DNA from: JBOGCH01 sp051656645
GTDB taxonomy: Bacteria; Bacteroidota; Bacteroidia; Bacteroidales; Marinifilaceae
Reading direction: 5' to 3'
Length of the DNA stretch: 64,000 nt
NCBI GenBank assembly: GCA_051656645.1
Contig: JBOGCH010000005.1
Span: forward strand, 62,001 to 126,000
Made by a program: the position numbers and the translations under genes. Under the pieces are notes generated by a model. That model was not told the DNA's origin. It saw only the letters and a list, made by a program, of their open reading frames with translations, and ran no database searches. Of the stretch, positions 8,531 to 15,754 are shown in pieces (positions within the stretch are counted from its first letter, which is position 1; every line of letters begins with the position of its first letter).

Positions 8531-8561
8531 AGTGTTCTCTGTATTTCCTTATTGTTAGTCA

Positions 8562-8575
8562 TAGCGTATACGCTA
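8562..8575. promoter_or_regulatory. 14-bp perfect palindrome between divergent genes
   Basis: TAGCGTATACGCTA is a perfect palindrome 31 bases upstream of the patatin start and upstream of the ABC-F promoter. It could be an operator for the patatin gene; chance occurrence cannot be excluded. Confidence 0.3.
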
Positions 8576-8634
8576 GGTTGCGTCATTCTGTTTTTATCCG
8601 TGACGTTAATAATTTACACTATAAGCTAAGCTAT

Positions 8635-8665
8635 TTTGTTTTAAACATTTAAATCATTACTTTTG
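8635..8665 (+). promoter_or_regulatory. Consensus Bacteroidetes promoter for the ABC-F gene
   Basis: TTTG at 8635-8638, a spacer of exactly 19 bases, then TACTTTTG at 8658-8665: the full TTTG-N19-TAnnTTTG form. Transcription should start near 8672, giving a leader of about 35 bases. Confidence 0.75.
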
Positions 8666-8706
8666 CAAGCCGAAAAACTATGAGAAAGTAAACAAGAAAA
8701 TATAAT

Positions 8707-10320
8707 ATGATTACAGTATCGGATTTAGAGATTCAGTTTGGAAAAAGAGCATTGTTTCAGGATGTAAATCTTAAGTTTACGCCCGGAAACTGTTATGGAG
8801 TTATTGGTGCTAACGGTGCAGGAAAGTCAACGTTTCTACGCATTTTAAGTGGCGATTTAGATCCTACACGCGGAAATGTAATGTTTGGTCCGGGAGAGCG
8901 TCTTTCGGTATTAAAACAGGACCACTTTGCCTATGATGAAAGCACTGTGCTTGATGCCGTTTTACAAGGACATATGGAGCTTTGGGACGTTATGCAGGAA
9001 AAGAATGCTATCTATATGAAGGAGGACTTCTCTGACGAGGATGGTATTCGTGCTGCTGAGCTTGAAGAAAAATTTGCAGGGATGGATGGTTGGAACGCAG
9101 AGAGCGATGCTGCCAACTTACTTAGCGGATTAGGTATTAAGGAAGAGTTGCATTATACGTTAATGAAAGATCTTAGTGGTAAACAAAAAGTACGTGTACT
9201 TTTGGCACAAGCACTATTTGGAAAACCTGATAACTTACTTCTGGATGAGCCAACGAATGACCTTGACTTAGATACAGTAATGTGGTTAGAGCATTACTTA
9301 GCTAACTATGAGAACACTGTATTGGTAGTATCTCACGACCGTCACTTCTTAGACTCTGTATGTACGCACACCGTAGACATAGACTATGGAAAAATACAAC
9401 AATTTGCCGGTAACTATAGCTTCTGGTATGAATCAAGTCAGTTAGCATTACGTCAACAGCAAGCTAAAAATAAGAAAGCTGAGGAGAAGAAGAAAGAATT
9501 ACAAGAATTTATCTCTCGTTTCAGCGCCAACGTGGCTAAATCTAAACAAACAACAAGCCGTAAGAAGATGTTGGAGAAACTTAACATTGAAGAAATTATG
9601 CCTTCAACACGTAAGTATCCGGGTATTATCTTTACTCCAGAGCGTGAGGTTGGTAATAAAATTCTTGAAGTTAGAAATCTTAGCAAATCAATTGACGGAC
9701 AAGTGTTGTTTAAAGATGTTGAGTTTGCAATTGAGAAGGATGATAAAGTTGCATTTATCTCTAAAGACCCTCGTGCAATGACAGCTTTAATGGAAATTGT
9801 TACAGGAAATGACAAACCGGATACTGGTGAGTTTACATGGGGTGTAACTATTACAAGTGCTTATTTGCCACTAGACAACTCGGAGTTCTTCCAAACGGAT
9901 ATGAAACTTATTGAGTGGTTAGGACAATACTCTGTGGATACAAGTGAGACATTCCTACGTGGATTCTTAGGTAAAATGTTGTTCTCGGGTGAGGATATCT
10001 ACAAAAATGTAAAAGTTCTTTCTGGAGGAGAAAAAATGCGTTGTATGATTGCACGTATGATGCTTAATAACTCAAATGTTCTAGTATTAGACTCTCCGGT
10101 TAACCACCTTGACTTGGAATCGATTCAGGCATTCAATAACACTTTAATTACATTTAAAGGGGTTATCCTATTAAACTCTCATGACCACGAGTTTATACAA
10201 ACAGTATGTAACCGTATCATTGAGTTAACGCCTAACGGAACTATAGACAAGCGTACCGATTTTGATGACTACATTACAAATGAGGCAATACGTGAGCAAT
10301 CTGCTGCTATGTATAAATAG
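8707..10320 (+). CDS. ABC-F family ATPase (YbiT-like) with one degenerate ATP site
   Basis: A 537-residue soluble tandem-ABC protein of the ABC-F family, which acts on ribosomes rather than as a transporter. The first ABC domain (about 1-230) has Walker A GANGAGKST, signature LSGKQK and Walker B LLLDEPTNDLD. A charged linker with a KxxxxSRKKM stretch (about 245-305) joins it to the second domain, which lacks Walker A (FISKDPRAMTA instead), keeps signature LSGGEK and has LVLDSPVNHLD, with Ser where the catalytic Glu belongs. So one composite site (Walker A/B of half 1 plus signature of half 2) looks competent and the other dead. Full-consensus promoter and strong terminator; transcribed alone. 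Confidence 0.92.
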   Translation: MITVSDLEIQFGKRALFQDVNLKFTPGNCYGVIGANGAGKSTFLRILSGDLDPTRGNVMFGPGERLSVLKQDHFAYDESTVLDAVLQGHMELWDVMQEKNAIYMKEDFSDEDGIRAAELEEKFAGMDGWNAESDAANLLSGLGIKEELHYTLMKDLSGKQKVRVLLAQALFGKPDNLLLDEPTNDLDLDTVMWLEHYLANYENTVLVVSHDRHFLDSVCTHTVDIDYGKIQQFAGNYSFWYESSQLALRQQQAKNKKAEEKKKELQEFISRFSANVAKSKQTTSRKKMLEKLNIEEIMPSTRKYPGIIFTPEREVGNKILEVRNLSKSIDGQVLFKDVEFAIEKDDKVAFISKDPRAMTALMEIVTGNDKPDTGEFTWGVTITSAYLPLDNSEFFQTDMKLIEWLGQYSVDTSETFLRGFLGKMLFSGEDIYKNVKVLSGGEKMRCMIARMMLNNSNVLVLDSPVNHLDLESIQAFNNTLITFKGVILLNSHDHEFIQTVCNRIIELTPNGTIDKRTDFDDYITNEAIREQSAAMYK

Positions 10321-10340
10321 TAGGAGTAAGTATGAAGATA

Positions 10341-10375
10341 ATAAAAAAAGCGCATCTAAGATGCGCTTTTTTTAT
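10341..10375. terminator. Bidirectional terminator between convergent genes
   Basis: A 15-bp perfect stem (10341-10355 with 10361-10375) with loop CTAAG; A7 on one side and T7 on the other. The stop of the minus-strand small gene (10372-10374) lies in the right arm. Confidence 0.88.
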
Positions 10376-10599
10376 TTGTCTTTAGTCAGATGCCTTATCG
10401 TGACATCTCTGTTTAGTGTATCAAGAAACAGCTGATCGCTGTAAAAAAAAGTACTCGGATCAATACGTTGTTCTTCAACCACCTTCTGTACGGGCATAAA
10501 TAAAGGGCTATGTGTAATGTATTTTAGTCCAAAAACATTAAACACATAGATGCCTCCAAGTATGACAATAAGTTTTATATATGCCTTAATTCTTTTCAT
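10372..10599 (-). CDS. Small single-pass membrane protein, unknown
   Basis: A 75-residue protein with a short basic N terminus, one hydrophobic segment at about 9-25 and a hydrophilic C-terminal part. I recognise no family. It begins 3 bases after the stop of the YeiH-type exporter gene and both end at the terminator at 10341, so it is almost certainly co-transcribed and may assist the exporter. Spacing and the shared direction are the main reasons to call it real. Confidence 0.65.
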   Translation of the reverse strand: MKRIKAYIKLIVILGGIYVFNVFGLKYITHSPLFMPVQKVVEEQRIDPSTFFYSDQLFLDTLNRDVTIRHLTKDK

Positions 10600-10602
10600 C
10601 GT

Positions 10603-12093
10603 TTAAATAGCTGCAGTTATCTCAGGGAAAACAATATAGAACATAATATAGGCCATTACTAATGTGAGAACGATATTAAATAATTGCCCGCATAAATATA
10701 AAGTAATATGCTTTCCCGATTTGAAATGTTCGCCAAGCACTTTAAAGTTTGTATTCAATCCAATTGCTACAAAAGCAAAACAAAACAACCAGTCCTTATA
10801 ATTCTTGGTAAATCCTTTTATTACTCCATTTTCAATAATTTGATTACCCATATTGTCGCCAAAGTAACTGTACATTAATGAAAATATGATTGAAGCCCCA
10901 ATAAAGCCAAGAAGGAATTTAGGGAAGCGTGTCCAAATCTCTGTTAAACGAGGACGCGCATTTGCATCCGTATTCTTTTCAACTTTTGTAGTCCAGTATA
11001 CAGCAACACCAAAGGCAACAAAACCAATAAGAATGTTTTGAATCATTTTAATAGTTGCTGCAACGCTCAAAGCTTTTTCACCAAGAAATGCACCAGCAGC
11101 AACAACGGCTCCAGTTGCGTCAAGTGTTCCACCAAGCCATGCACCACCAAGTACCTCCGGTAAGCCGCAAGCTTTAATTACAATTGGCATAACCACCATC
11201 ATAATAGCCGTAAAAACCATAGACAATGATATAGCCAAAGTTAACTCCTCTTTTTTAGCTTTACAAGCCATTGCAGTGGCAATAGCGGCAGAAACTCCAC
11301 ATACCGACATGTCTGCACATATTGTCATATTTAAGCTCTTAGACGATATCTGAAGCACTTTCTGGCCAAATATAAAAGTTCCTACAAGGACAATAGGCGT
11401 AACTACCCAGGTTACAAAAATCCCCGGAATCCCAATTTCAAGAACTTTACTGAATAGAATTTCAGCACCTAATAAAATTAATCCTGTTTTAATATAGAAT
11501 TCGCCCATTAAGGCAGGTTTCATCCAGTTTGGAACACCTATTGTATTACTAATAATAATACCTATAGCAATGGCCCAAATGGCATAATTAATTCCAAAAT
11601 GTTTCGCAGAAATTTGTCCTCCCATGATATATGCAATGACGGCAAGTACAAAAATACCGCCGAATGCTATAATAAACTTACGGTAGCGTACCCCCATAGC
11701 TTTTGCTCCAAGACCAAAGAGTAGGGCAGAGAATGCAAATAACATAAATAACGATGGAAATAGATTTACACCTTTCTCCGGATTATAAACAGAAACAATT
11801 GGATTATACTCCCACGTACCGGGACGTTTAACCAATGTTGATATCTCTTTTGCAATAGCACTTTGTGGTGCTTTTATTTTTGCTTTTTCTTTCTCAATAT
11901 TAAATGCTGCAATTTCTTCGGGGCTACCGGATTGTCGCAACTCAACGTACTGTTGATCTACTTCATTGTATTTTGCTTGTAGAGCAGGGATGGCTTTAAA
12001 TGCCACGGACGTCATAAAGATTAAGATAAATGATCCAATCCATATGGACCAATAGTCTTCTTTCTTTATCAGGGATAAAATAAATTCTCTCAT
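10603..12093 (-). CDS. YeiH-family putative sulfate exporter with N-terminal extension
   Basis: A 496-residue polytopic inner-membrane protein of the UPF0324/YeiH family (conserved hypothetical 698), annotated elsewhere as a putative sulfate exporter, although the substrate is not proven. The family core runs from about residue 110 to the end, with glycine-rich segments such as ADMSVCGVSAAIATAMACKA and GAWLGGTLDATGAVVAAGAF. Before it lies one membrane segment (about 15-34) and a charged, helical roughly 70-residue stretch (35-105), so the protein is longer than the usual 330-350 residues. The promoter region holds a -7 box and an 18-bp palindrome. The next gene, 3 bases on, is a small membrane protein. 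Confidence 0.85.
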   Translation of the reverse strand: MREFILSLIKKEDYWSIWIGSFILIFMTSVAFKAIPALQAKYNEVDQQYVELRQSGSPEEIAAFNIEKEKAKIKAPQSAIAKEISTLVKRPGTWEYNPIVSVYNPEKGVNLFPSLFMLFAFSALLFGLGAKAMGVRYRKFIIAFGGIFVLAVIAYIMGGQISAKHFGINYAIWAIAIGIIISNTIGVPNWMKPALMGEFYIKTGLILLGAEILFSKVLEIGIPGIFVTWVVTPIVLVGTFIFGQKVLQISSKSLNMTICADMSVCGVSAAIATAMACKAKKEELTLAISLSMVFTAIMMVVMPIVIKACGLPEVLGGAWLGGTLDATGAVVAAGAFLGEKALSVAATIKMIQNILIGFVAFGVAVYWTTKVEKNTDANARPRLTEIWTRFPKFLLGFIGASIIFSLMYSYFGDNMGNQIIENGVIKGFTKNYKDWLFCFAFVAIGLNTNFKVLGEHFKSGKHITLYLCGQLFNIVLTLVMAYIMFYIVFPEITAAI

Positions 12094-12126
12094 TTAGTTT
12101 TAATTAAAAGGTTGTTCTATATATCA

Positions 12127-12134
12127 CAAAGATA
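12127..12134 (-). promoter_or_regulatory. Candidate -7 box for the YeiH-type gene
   Basis: On the minus strand TATCTTTG, fitting TAnnTTTG, 33 bases before the start codon. The -33 TTTG is absent; the region is occupied by a palindrome instead, as at activator-dependent promoters. Confidence 0.45.
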
Positions 12135-12155
12135 GGATTTGATTTAGACTAAAAC

Positions 12156-12173
12156 TTACGTATAAATACGTAA
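12156..12173. promoter_or_regulatory. 18-bp palindrome, candidate activator site
   Basis: TTACGTATAAATACGTAA: 8-bp arms around AA. Its centre is about 44 bases upstream of the start predicted from the -7 box at 12127-12134, the position used by CRP/FNR-type class II activators. The regulator is not identifiable here. Confidence 0.45.
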
Positions 12174-12192
12174 AGACAGTTGAATTTTTACC

Positions 12193-12226
12193 AAAAAAAT
12201 AACCCATTACCTGAGTAATGGGTTAT
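12193..12226 (-). terminator. Terminator of the barrel/lipoprotein pair
   Basis: 12-bp perfect stem (12199-12210 with 12215-12226), loop CTGA. On the minus strand it is followed by seven T, and it lies 16 bases past the stop of the outer-membrane protein gene. Confidence 0.88.
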
Positions 12227-12242
12227 GCTCTGCAAAGAAACA

Positions 12243-13763
12243 TTAGAAACGTAGTCCTAAAGTAACTCTAACCGTCTGATCACGGAATTTATTACTAATA
12301 GGGTTCGCCTCAATTTCAATGTCATTATAATCGTCATAATAATAATAGAAACTGGTATTTTCTTTACCTACTCTTTGTGCATAAGCTGCATCAAAGTAAA
12401 AGCGGCCTGCATTAATTCCAAAACCTCCGGAAATGGTTTGTAGTTCTCGGCCGTTCGGAATGTATTGTGCTGTTGCATAGCTTTGTTTGTAAGGATTTTG
12501 CATATAATTATATCCCGCACGTAATGCAATATAGCGCGAAAGACGTAATTCCGCTCCTGCACGTAAATTGTGCGTTGCGCTATATAAATTACCCAATGCA
12601 CTATTCATTGGCCCGTAATCATAATTATCAGAAGCATTTGAATATCTTATCTTCCCATAATTGGCAAATTCATAATCAGCACTAAGAATTAATCTGCTGC
12701 CAAGAACACTTGCTATACCAACGTTAGCTTTCCATGGAGTTTTGTAATTATAGTCATAATCCCCAAATCCCGGTAAGTTATCAGTGGACTGGCTATAATC
12801 ACTGTATGATCTTCCTGCTGCCACATCAGGTCCATTAAACTGAGAAAACATATCACTCTTGGCAACCTCTCTCATATTATAAAAAGTTGGTGTATGTACT
12901 GAAACTCCAATCCTAAAGGCTGAGCTAGGAGTGTATATCATACCCATCTTAAAGTTTACTCCAGTTCCGTTTATCTTTAAATATTCATCGTAGTTATAAT
13001 AATTCAAATCGTTATCGGTTCCGGGCTCTAAACTTTCTGTGTAGAACGATTTATATCGATACTGAATATTCTGAATACCAACAGTGGCACCTATAAAGAA
13101 TTTATCTTTATAATTCGTAGCAAAGGAGATATTGTATTCCCCTTGGTATCCTTTTTCCTCAAAACGCTTACTTTGGTTAACTAAATCACCTTCATATAAT
13201 GCCGGTTCGTAATATCCGTACTCATTGTTGTAGTTAAGCAAATACGTATCGTATGCCATCCATGCCGGAGCATTATATCTATCTAATTTATCGGGCTCAA
13301 TATCCCCTGCCTGAAAGGATAACATGTCAAGAAACGAATTTGGCGCATTATTCATGCGTTGAAATCCCTTACGGTTAAAATTGTTTAGGTTATTATAACT
13401 TACACCTACGTTAATACCTCTCCAGTCAAATTGAGGATTATAAAATGCACCTACAATACCTAGATTTCCTAATTGAAACGTGTTCTTATACTGTTGTTCC
13501 GTGTCACCCGATTTTATACCACTTATGTTAAGCGAAGGGGTGAGAGCCACCTGTGAGTTTCGGAAAACGCCGAGTCCTGCTGGATTGGTTCCTAACGATG
13601 AAATATCGCCCCCTAATGCGGTGAAAGCGTTACCCATAGCCATACTTCTTGCAGTACCAAGGTTTTGCGTACGTGCAAAACGTAGTGCATCGACTTCGTT
13701 TTGAGCGTATGTTGTAATGCCTAGCATTCCTATTATTGTGGTGAGGATAATCTCTTTTTTCAT
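12243..13763 (-). CDS. Outer-membrane beta-barrel protein, OmpP1/FadL type
   Basis: A 506-residue outer-membrane protein with a signal peptide (about 1-20, ending TYAQ). The mature start has the features of FadL/OmpP1 proteins of Bacteroidetes: SMAMGNAFTALGGDIS followed by NPAGL, then alternating aromatic beta strands and a C-terminal strand ending in VTLGLRF, with terminal Phe as expected for BAM recognition. Long Tyr/Asn/Asp-rich loops are visible. FadL proteins bring hydrophobic compounds across the outer membrane; the ligand here is unknown. It is second in a unit with the lipoprotein gene 27 bases upstream, which suggests the two work together at the outer membrane. Confidence 0.85.
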   Translation of the reverse strand: MKKEIILTTIIGMLGITTYAQNEVDALRFARTQNLGTARSMAMGNAFTALGGDISSLGTNPAGLGVFRNSQVALTPSLNISGIKSGDTEQQYKNTFQLGNLGIVGAFYNPQFDWRGINVGVSYNNLNNFNRKGFQRMNNAPNSFLDMLSFQAGDIEPDKLDRYNAPAWMAYDTYLLNYNNEYGYYEPALYEGDLVNQSKRFEEKGYQGEYNISFATNYKDKFFIGATVGIQNIQYRYKSFYTESLEPGTDNDLNYYNYDEYLKINGTGVNFKMGMIYTPSSAFRIGVSVHTPTFYNMREVAKSDMFSQFNGPDVAAGRSYSDYSQSTDNLPGFGDYDYNYKTPWKANVGIASVLGSRLILSADYEFANYGKIRYSNASDNYDYGPMNSALGNLYSATHNLRAGAELRLSRYIALRAGYNYMQNPYKQSYATAQYIPNGRELQTISGGFGINAGRFYFDAAYAQRVGKENTSFYYYYDDYNDIEIEANPISNKFRDQTVRVTLGLRF

Positions 13764-13790
13764 ATCTAAAATATTAGTTCTAATATGTTC

Positions 13791-15173
13791 TTATCTATTT
13801 CTGCGCACACCGCCGGAACCTCCGGTCGATCCACCGCTACCGCCACCGCGATTGTAACTTCCGCCTCCGCTACCACTTCCACTACTGCTACCACCACCGC
13901 GATTATATGTTGGGTTAGTGTTGTAATTATAATTGGAACGATTAGAGTTCGAATTATATGAATTATTTGACGGTCGTTGTTGTGTCGACGTATTTGGCTG
14001 ACGCGTTGGTCTGTTAATAGTTGCCGGATTTCTGTTGCCATTTTGCTGAGTTGCAGAAGGGCGAGTAGCCGTAGGTCTGCCCGTTGCCGGTTTATTCACT
14101 GTATTATCCGGTCGAGTAGCCGTACCCGGTCTTGTTGTTCCTGTTGTGTTAGGACGCGTACTCGGTTCGTATCTATTAGAATAAGTAGGTCTTGTTATGC
14201 CTCCCGTATTCGGTCTGTTTCCGTTACTATGATTTGGTCGTAGTCCATGTCCTGGCTTATTTGCAATTGGCGGACGTACGCTTGGATGATTATTCCCCCA
14301 GTGTGGTGGATAATGTCCGTAGTGCGGGTGATACCAATGCGGACGATAGCCCCAAGAAGGTCCCCAACATGAGTTATACCATCCGTTACATGGTCCGCCC
14401 CAATATGGATTATACCAATTATTATAATATGGGTTATACCATGAATTACCCCAACCGAAACTGAAACCAAAATTCCAACCGGAACCGTACCAACCAGAAC
14501 CGTACCAACCGGCATTGTAACCAGCATTAAATGCATAATCAAAATCCCAGGAGTTGAATGTTGGTTGATTCCAAACTACAGTATAAATATATCTTGGATA
14601 ATTACCAAACAAGAATTGGGAATAAAGATTCATGTTAGAATAGGATGGAAACCACCAGTAACGTCCGTCCATAGTGTAAACATTCCAATCCGGATCAAAA
14701 GATAAGTTCATGGCTATATCTTGGTCATTTGCTGTGTAGGCAAACCCTTCGGGATATCTTTTTATTATCCGACTAGCCTCTTTTAAATCCTTATTATTGC
14801 CTTTAAATCCACCAATCCAATAACCTGGATTTGAATAAAGTGTTTTGCTCACACGCCCCTCTGTTTGCAGTTCGCGTTTAGCGTCGCTCATCAAGGCTTG
14901 TGTATCCAGTTCTCCATTTTCATTGATATAATTACTTAAGTCAATATTTCGAGTATCCATGCGTGTAGCACGTGTTTCTCTTATCGCATCGTCTATTTCA
15001 CGTTGGTCAATAATATTTTGTTGACGTTTTTGCGATAAAACAACCTGTTGAACAGGTGCATCTGGCGAATAGTAAAGATCATCGCCCATGTACTTTGTAA
15101 AGCCATAGTGTGACGAACAAGACGTCAGTAGACTTGTAATGCCAATAATTAAAATATATATTCCTCTTTTCAT
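13791..15173 (-). CDS. Low-complexity Trp/Tyr/Gly-rich lipoprotein
   Basis: A 460-residue lipoprotein with lipobox LLTSC (Cys19). Residues 20-180 are ordinary charged sequence. From about 185 to 305 it becomes dominated by Trp, Tyr, Gly, Asn and Pro with repeated GWYGSGW, YNPYYNNWYNPYW and HWYHPHYGHYPPHW units; 305-425 is Pro/Asn/Arg/Thr-rich; the last 35 residues are Gly/Ser-rich with RGGG motifs and end in RRNR. I know of no assigned function; similar aromatic-rich lipoproteins occur in Bacteroidetes. It is probably exposed at the outer membrane and could bind polymers or self-associate. First gene of the unit with the FadL-type barrel. The repetitive coding DNA creates several false frames on both strands. 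Confidence 0.8.
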   Translation of the reverse strand: MKRGIYILIIGITSLLTSCSSHYGFTKYMGDDLYYSPDAPVQQVVLSQKRQQNIIDQREIDDAIRETRATRMDTRNIDLSNYINENGELDTQALMSDAKRELQTEGRVSKTLYSNPGYWIGGFKGNNKDLKEASRIIKRYPEGFAYTANDQDIAMNLSFDPDWNVYTMDGRYWWFPSYSNMNLYSQFLFGNYPRYIYTVVWNQPTFNSWDFDYAFNAGYNAGWYGSGWYGSGWNFGFSFGWGNSWYNPYYNNWYNPYWGGPCNGWYNSCWGPSWGYRPHWYHPHYGHYPPHWGNNHPSVRPPIANKPGHGLRPNHSNGNRPNTGGITRPTYSNRYEPSTRPNTTGTTRPGTATRPDNTVNKPATGRPTATRPSATQQNGNRNPATINRPTRQPNTSTQQRPSNNSYNSNSNRSNYNYNTNPTYNRGGGSSSGSGSGGGSYNRGGGSGGSTGGSGGVRRNR

Positions 15174-15218
15174 ATCACTTATTTTAATTGTTCAATTGTT
15201 TTAGAACAAAACCTATAC

Positions 15219-15226
15219 CAAAGATA
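15219..15226 (-). promoter_or_regulatory. Candidate -7 box for the lipoprotein/barrel unit
   Basis: TATCTTTG on the minus strand, 45 bases before the start codon at 15173. No -33 match. Confidence 0.4.
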
Positions 15227-15386
15227 GCTAAAAAAGCTGTAATAAGGTATTAAATATTAAGCAATAATGACTAATAAACAGTAAAATATATGGTTTTTAT
15301 GTTAAGTAACGCCATGTTTTTTCAACTGTCAAAAAATGATTATCGCAATCCAAAGCTATTTGGGGCAGAATGTATGCATCTTAATA

Positions 15387-15496
15387 GTTTCGACTAGGTT
15401 TCTACAGGGTTACGACTAGGTTTCGACTACTATTGGGGATACTTAGTATTCTAAACCTATTCGAAACCCTGTAGAAAACCTGTAGAAAACCTTGAG
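15387..15496. repeat. Palindromic array of 11-bp units (element C)
   Basis: Exactly 110 bp that divides into ten 11-bp blocks. Four left units share GTTTCGACTAG (15387-15397, then GTTTCTACAGG, GTTACGACTAG, GTTTCGACTAC to 15430). A 22-bp centre follows (15431-15452). Four right units run AAACCTATTCG, AAACCCTGTAG, AAAACCTGTAG, AAAACCTTGAG (15453-15496), approximate inverse complements of the left ones. CTACAGGGTT (15402-15411) pairs perfectly with AACCCTGTAG (15465-15474). It resembles elements at 37998 and 52920 in architecture but not in exact sequence. Function unknown. Confidence 0.8.
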
Positions 15497-15649
15497 AGGC
15501 ATAAACGGCATTGCGATGTTTTAAGTAATCCATTTTTAATGGTTGTACGTCTGATTGAGATATTAATTTTTAACTTGAAATGATTATTAAAGAGTAGTGA
15601 TGAAAAGACAAATTAATCCGAAAAATCGGTGAATGGACGATTTTTTTCT

Positions 15650-15657
15650 TAAATTTG
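15650..15657 (+). promoter_or_regulatory. Candidate -7 box for proS
   Basis: TAAATTTG followed by C, fitting TAnnTTTG, with a leader of about 90 bases to the proS start. No clear -33 TTTG. Confidence 0.45.
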
Positions 15658-15754
15658 CAGCAATTGTTTCTAAGAATATATAGTCAAGGCTGTAATATGA
15701 CTTAGAATGTCAATGAGTTATTCTATAATATACAATATTTATCTAAAATAAGCG

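Larger units (their letters stand above)
15174..15754. other. 581-base divergent spacer
   Basis: Lies between the lipoprotein gene (-) and proS (+). It holds a -7 box for each side (15219-15226 and 15650-15657), the 11-bp-period palindromic array at 15387-15496, an outer inverted pair ATCGCAAT (15342-15349) / ATTGCGAT (15510-15517) around that array, and a short hairpin AAAAATCG...CGATTTTT at about 15621-15648 just before the proS -7 box. No ORF or tRNA is evident. Confidence 0.6.

Noticed and set aside
13766..14542. Several frames on both strands inside the lipoprotein gene (13766-14041 -, 13977-14243 +, 14195-14542 -)
   Set aside because: They are translations of the repetitive W/Y/G/R-coding DNA in other frames; low-complexity valine/isoleucine or arginine strings without starts in context.
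15387..15496. MITE or IS remnant reading of element C
   Set aside because: No transposase fragment, no clear terminal inverted repeats with target duplication; periodic internal structure is unlike a MITE. Not fully excluded.
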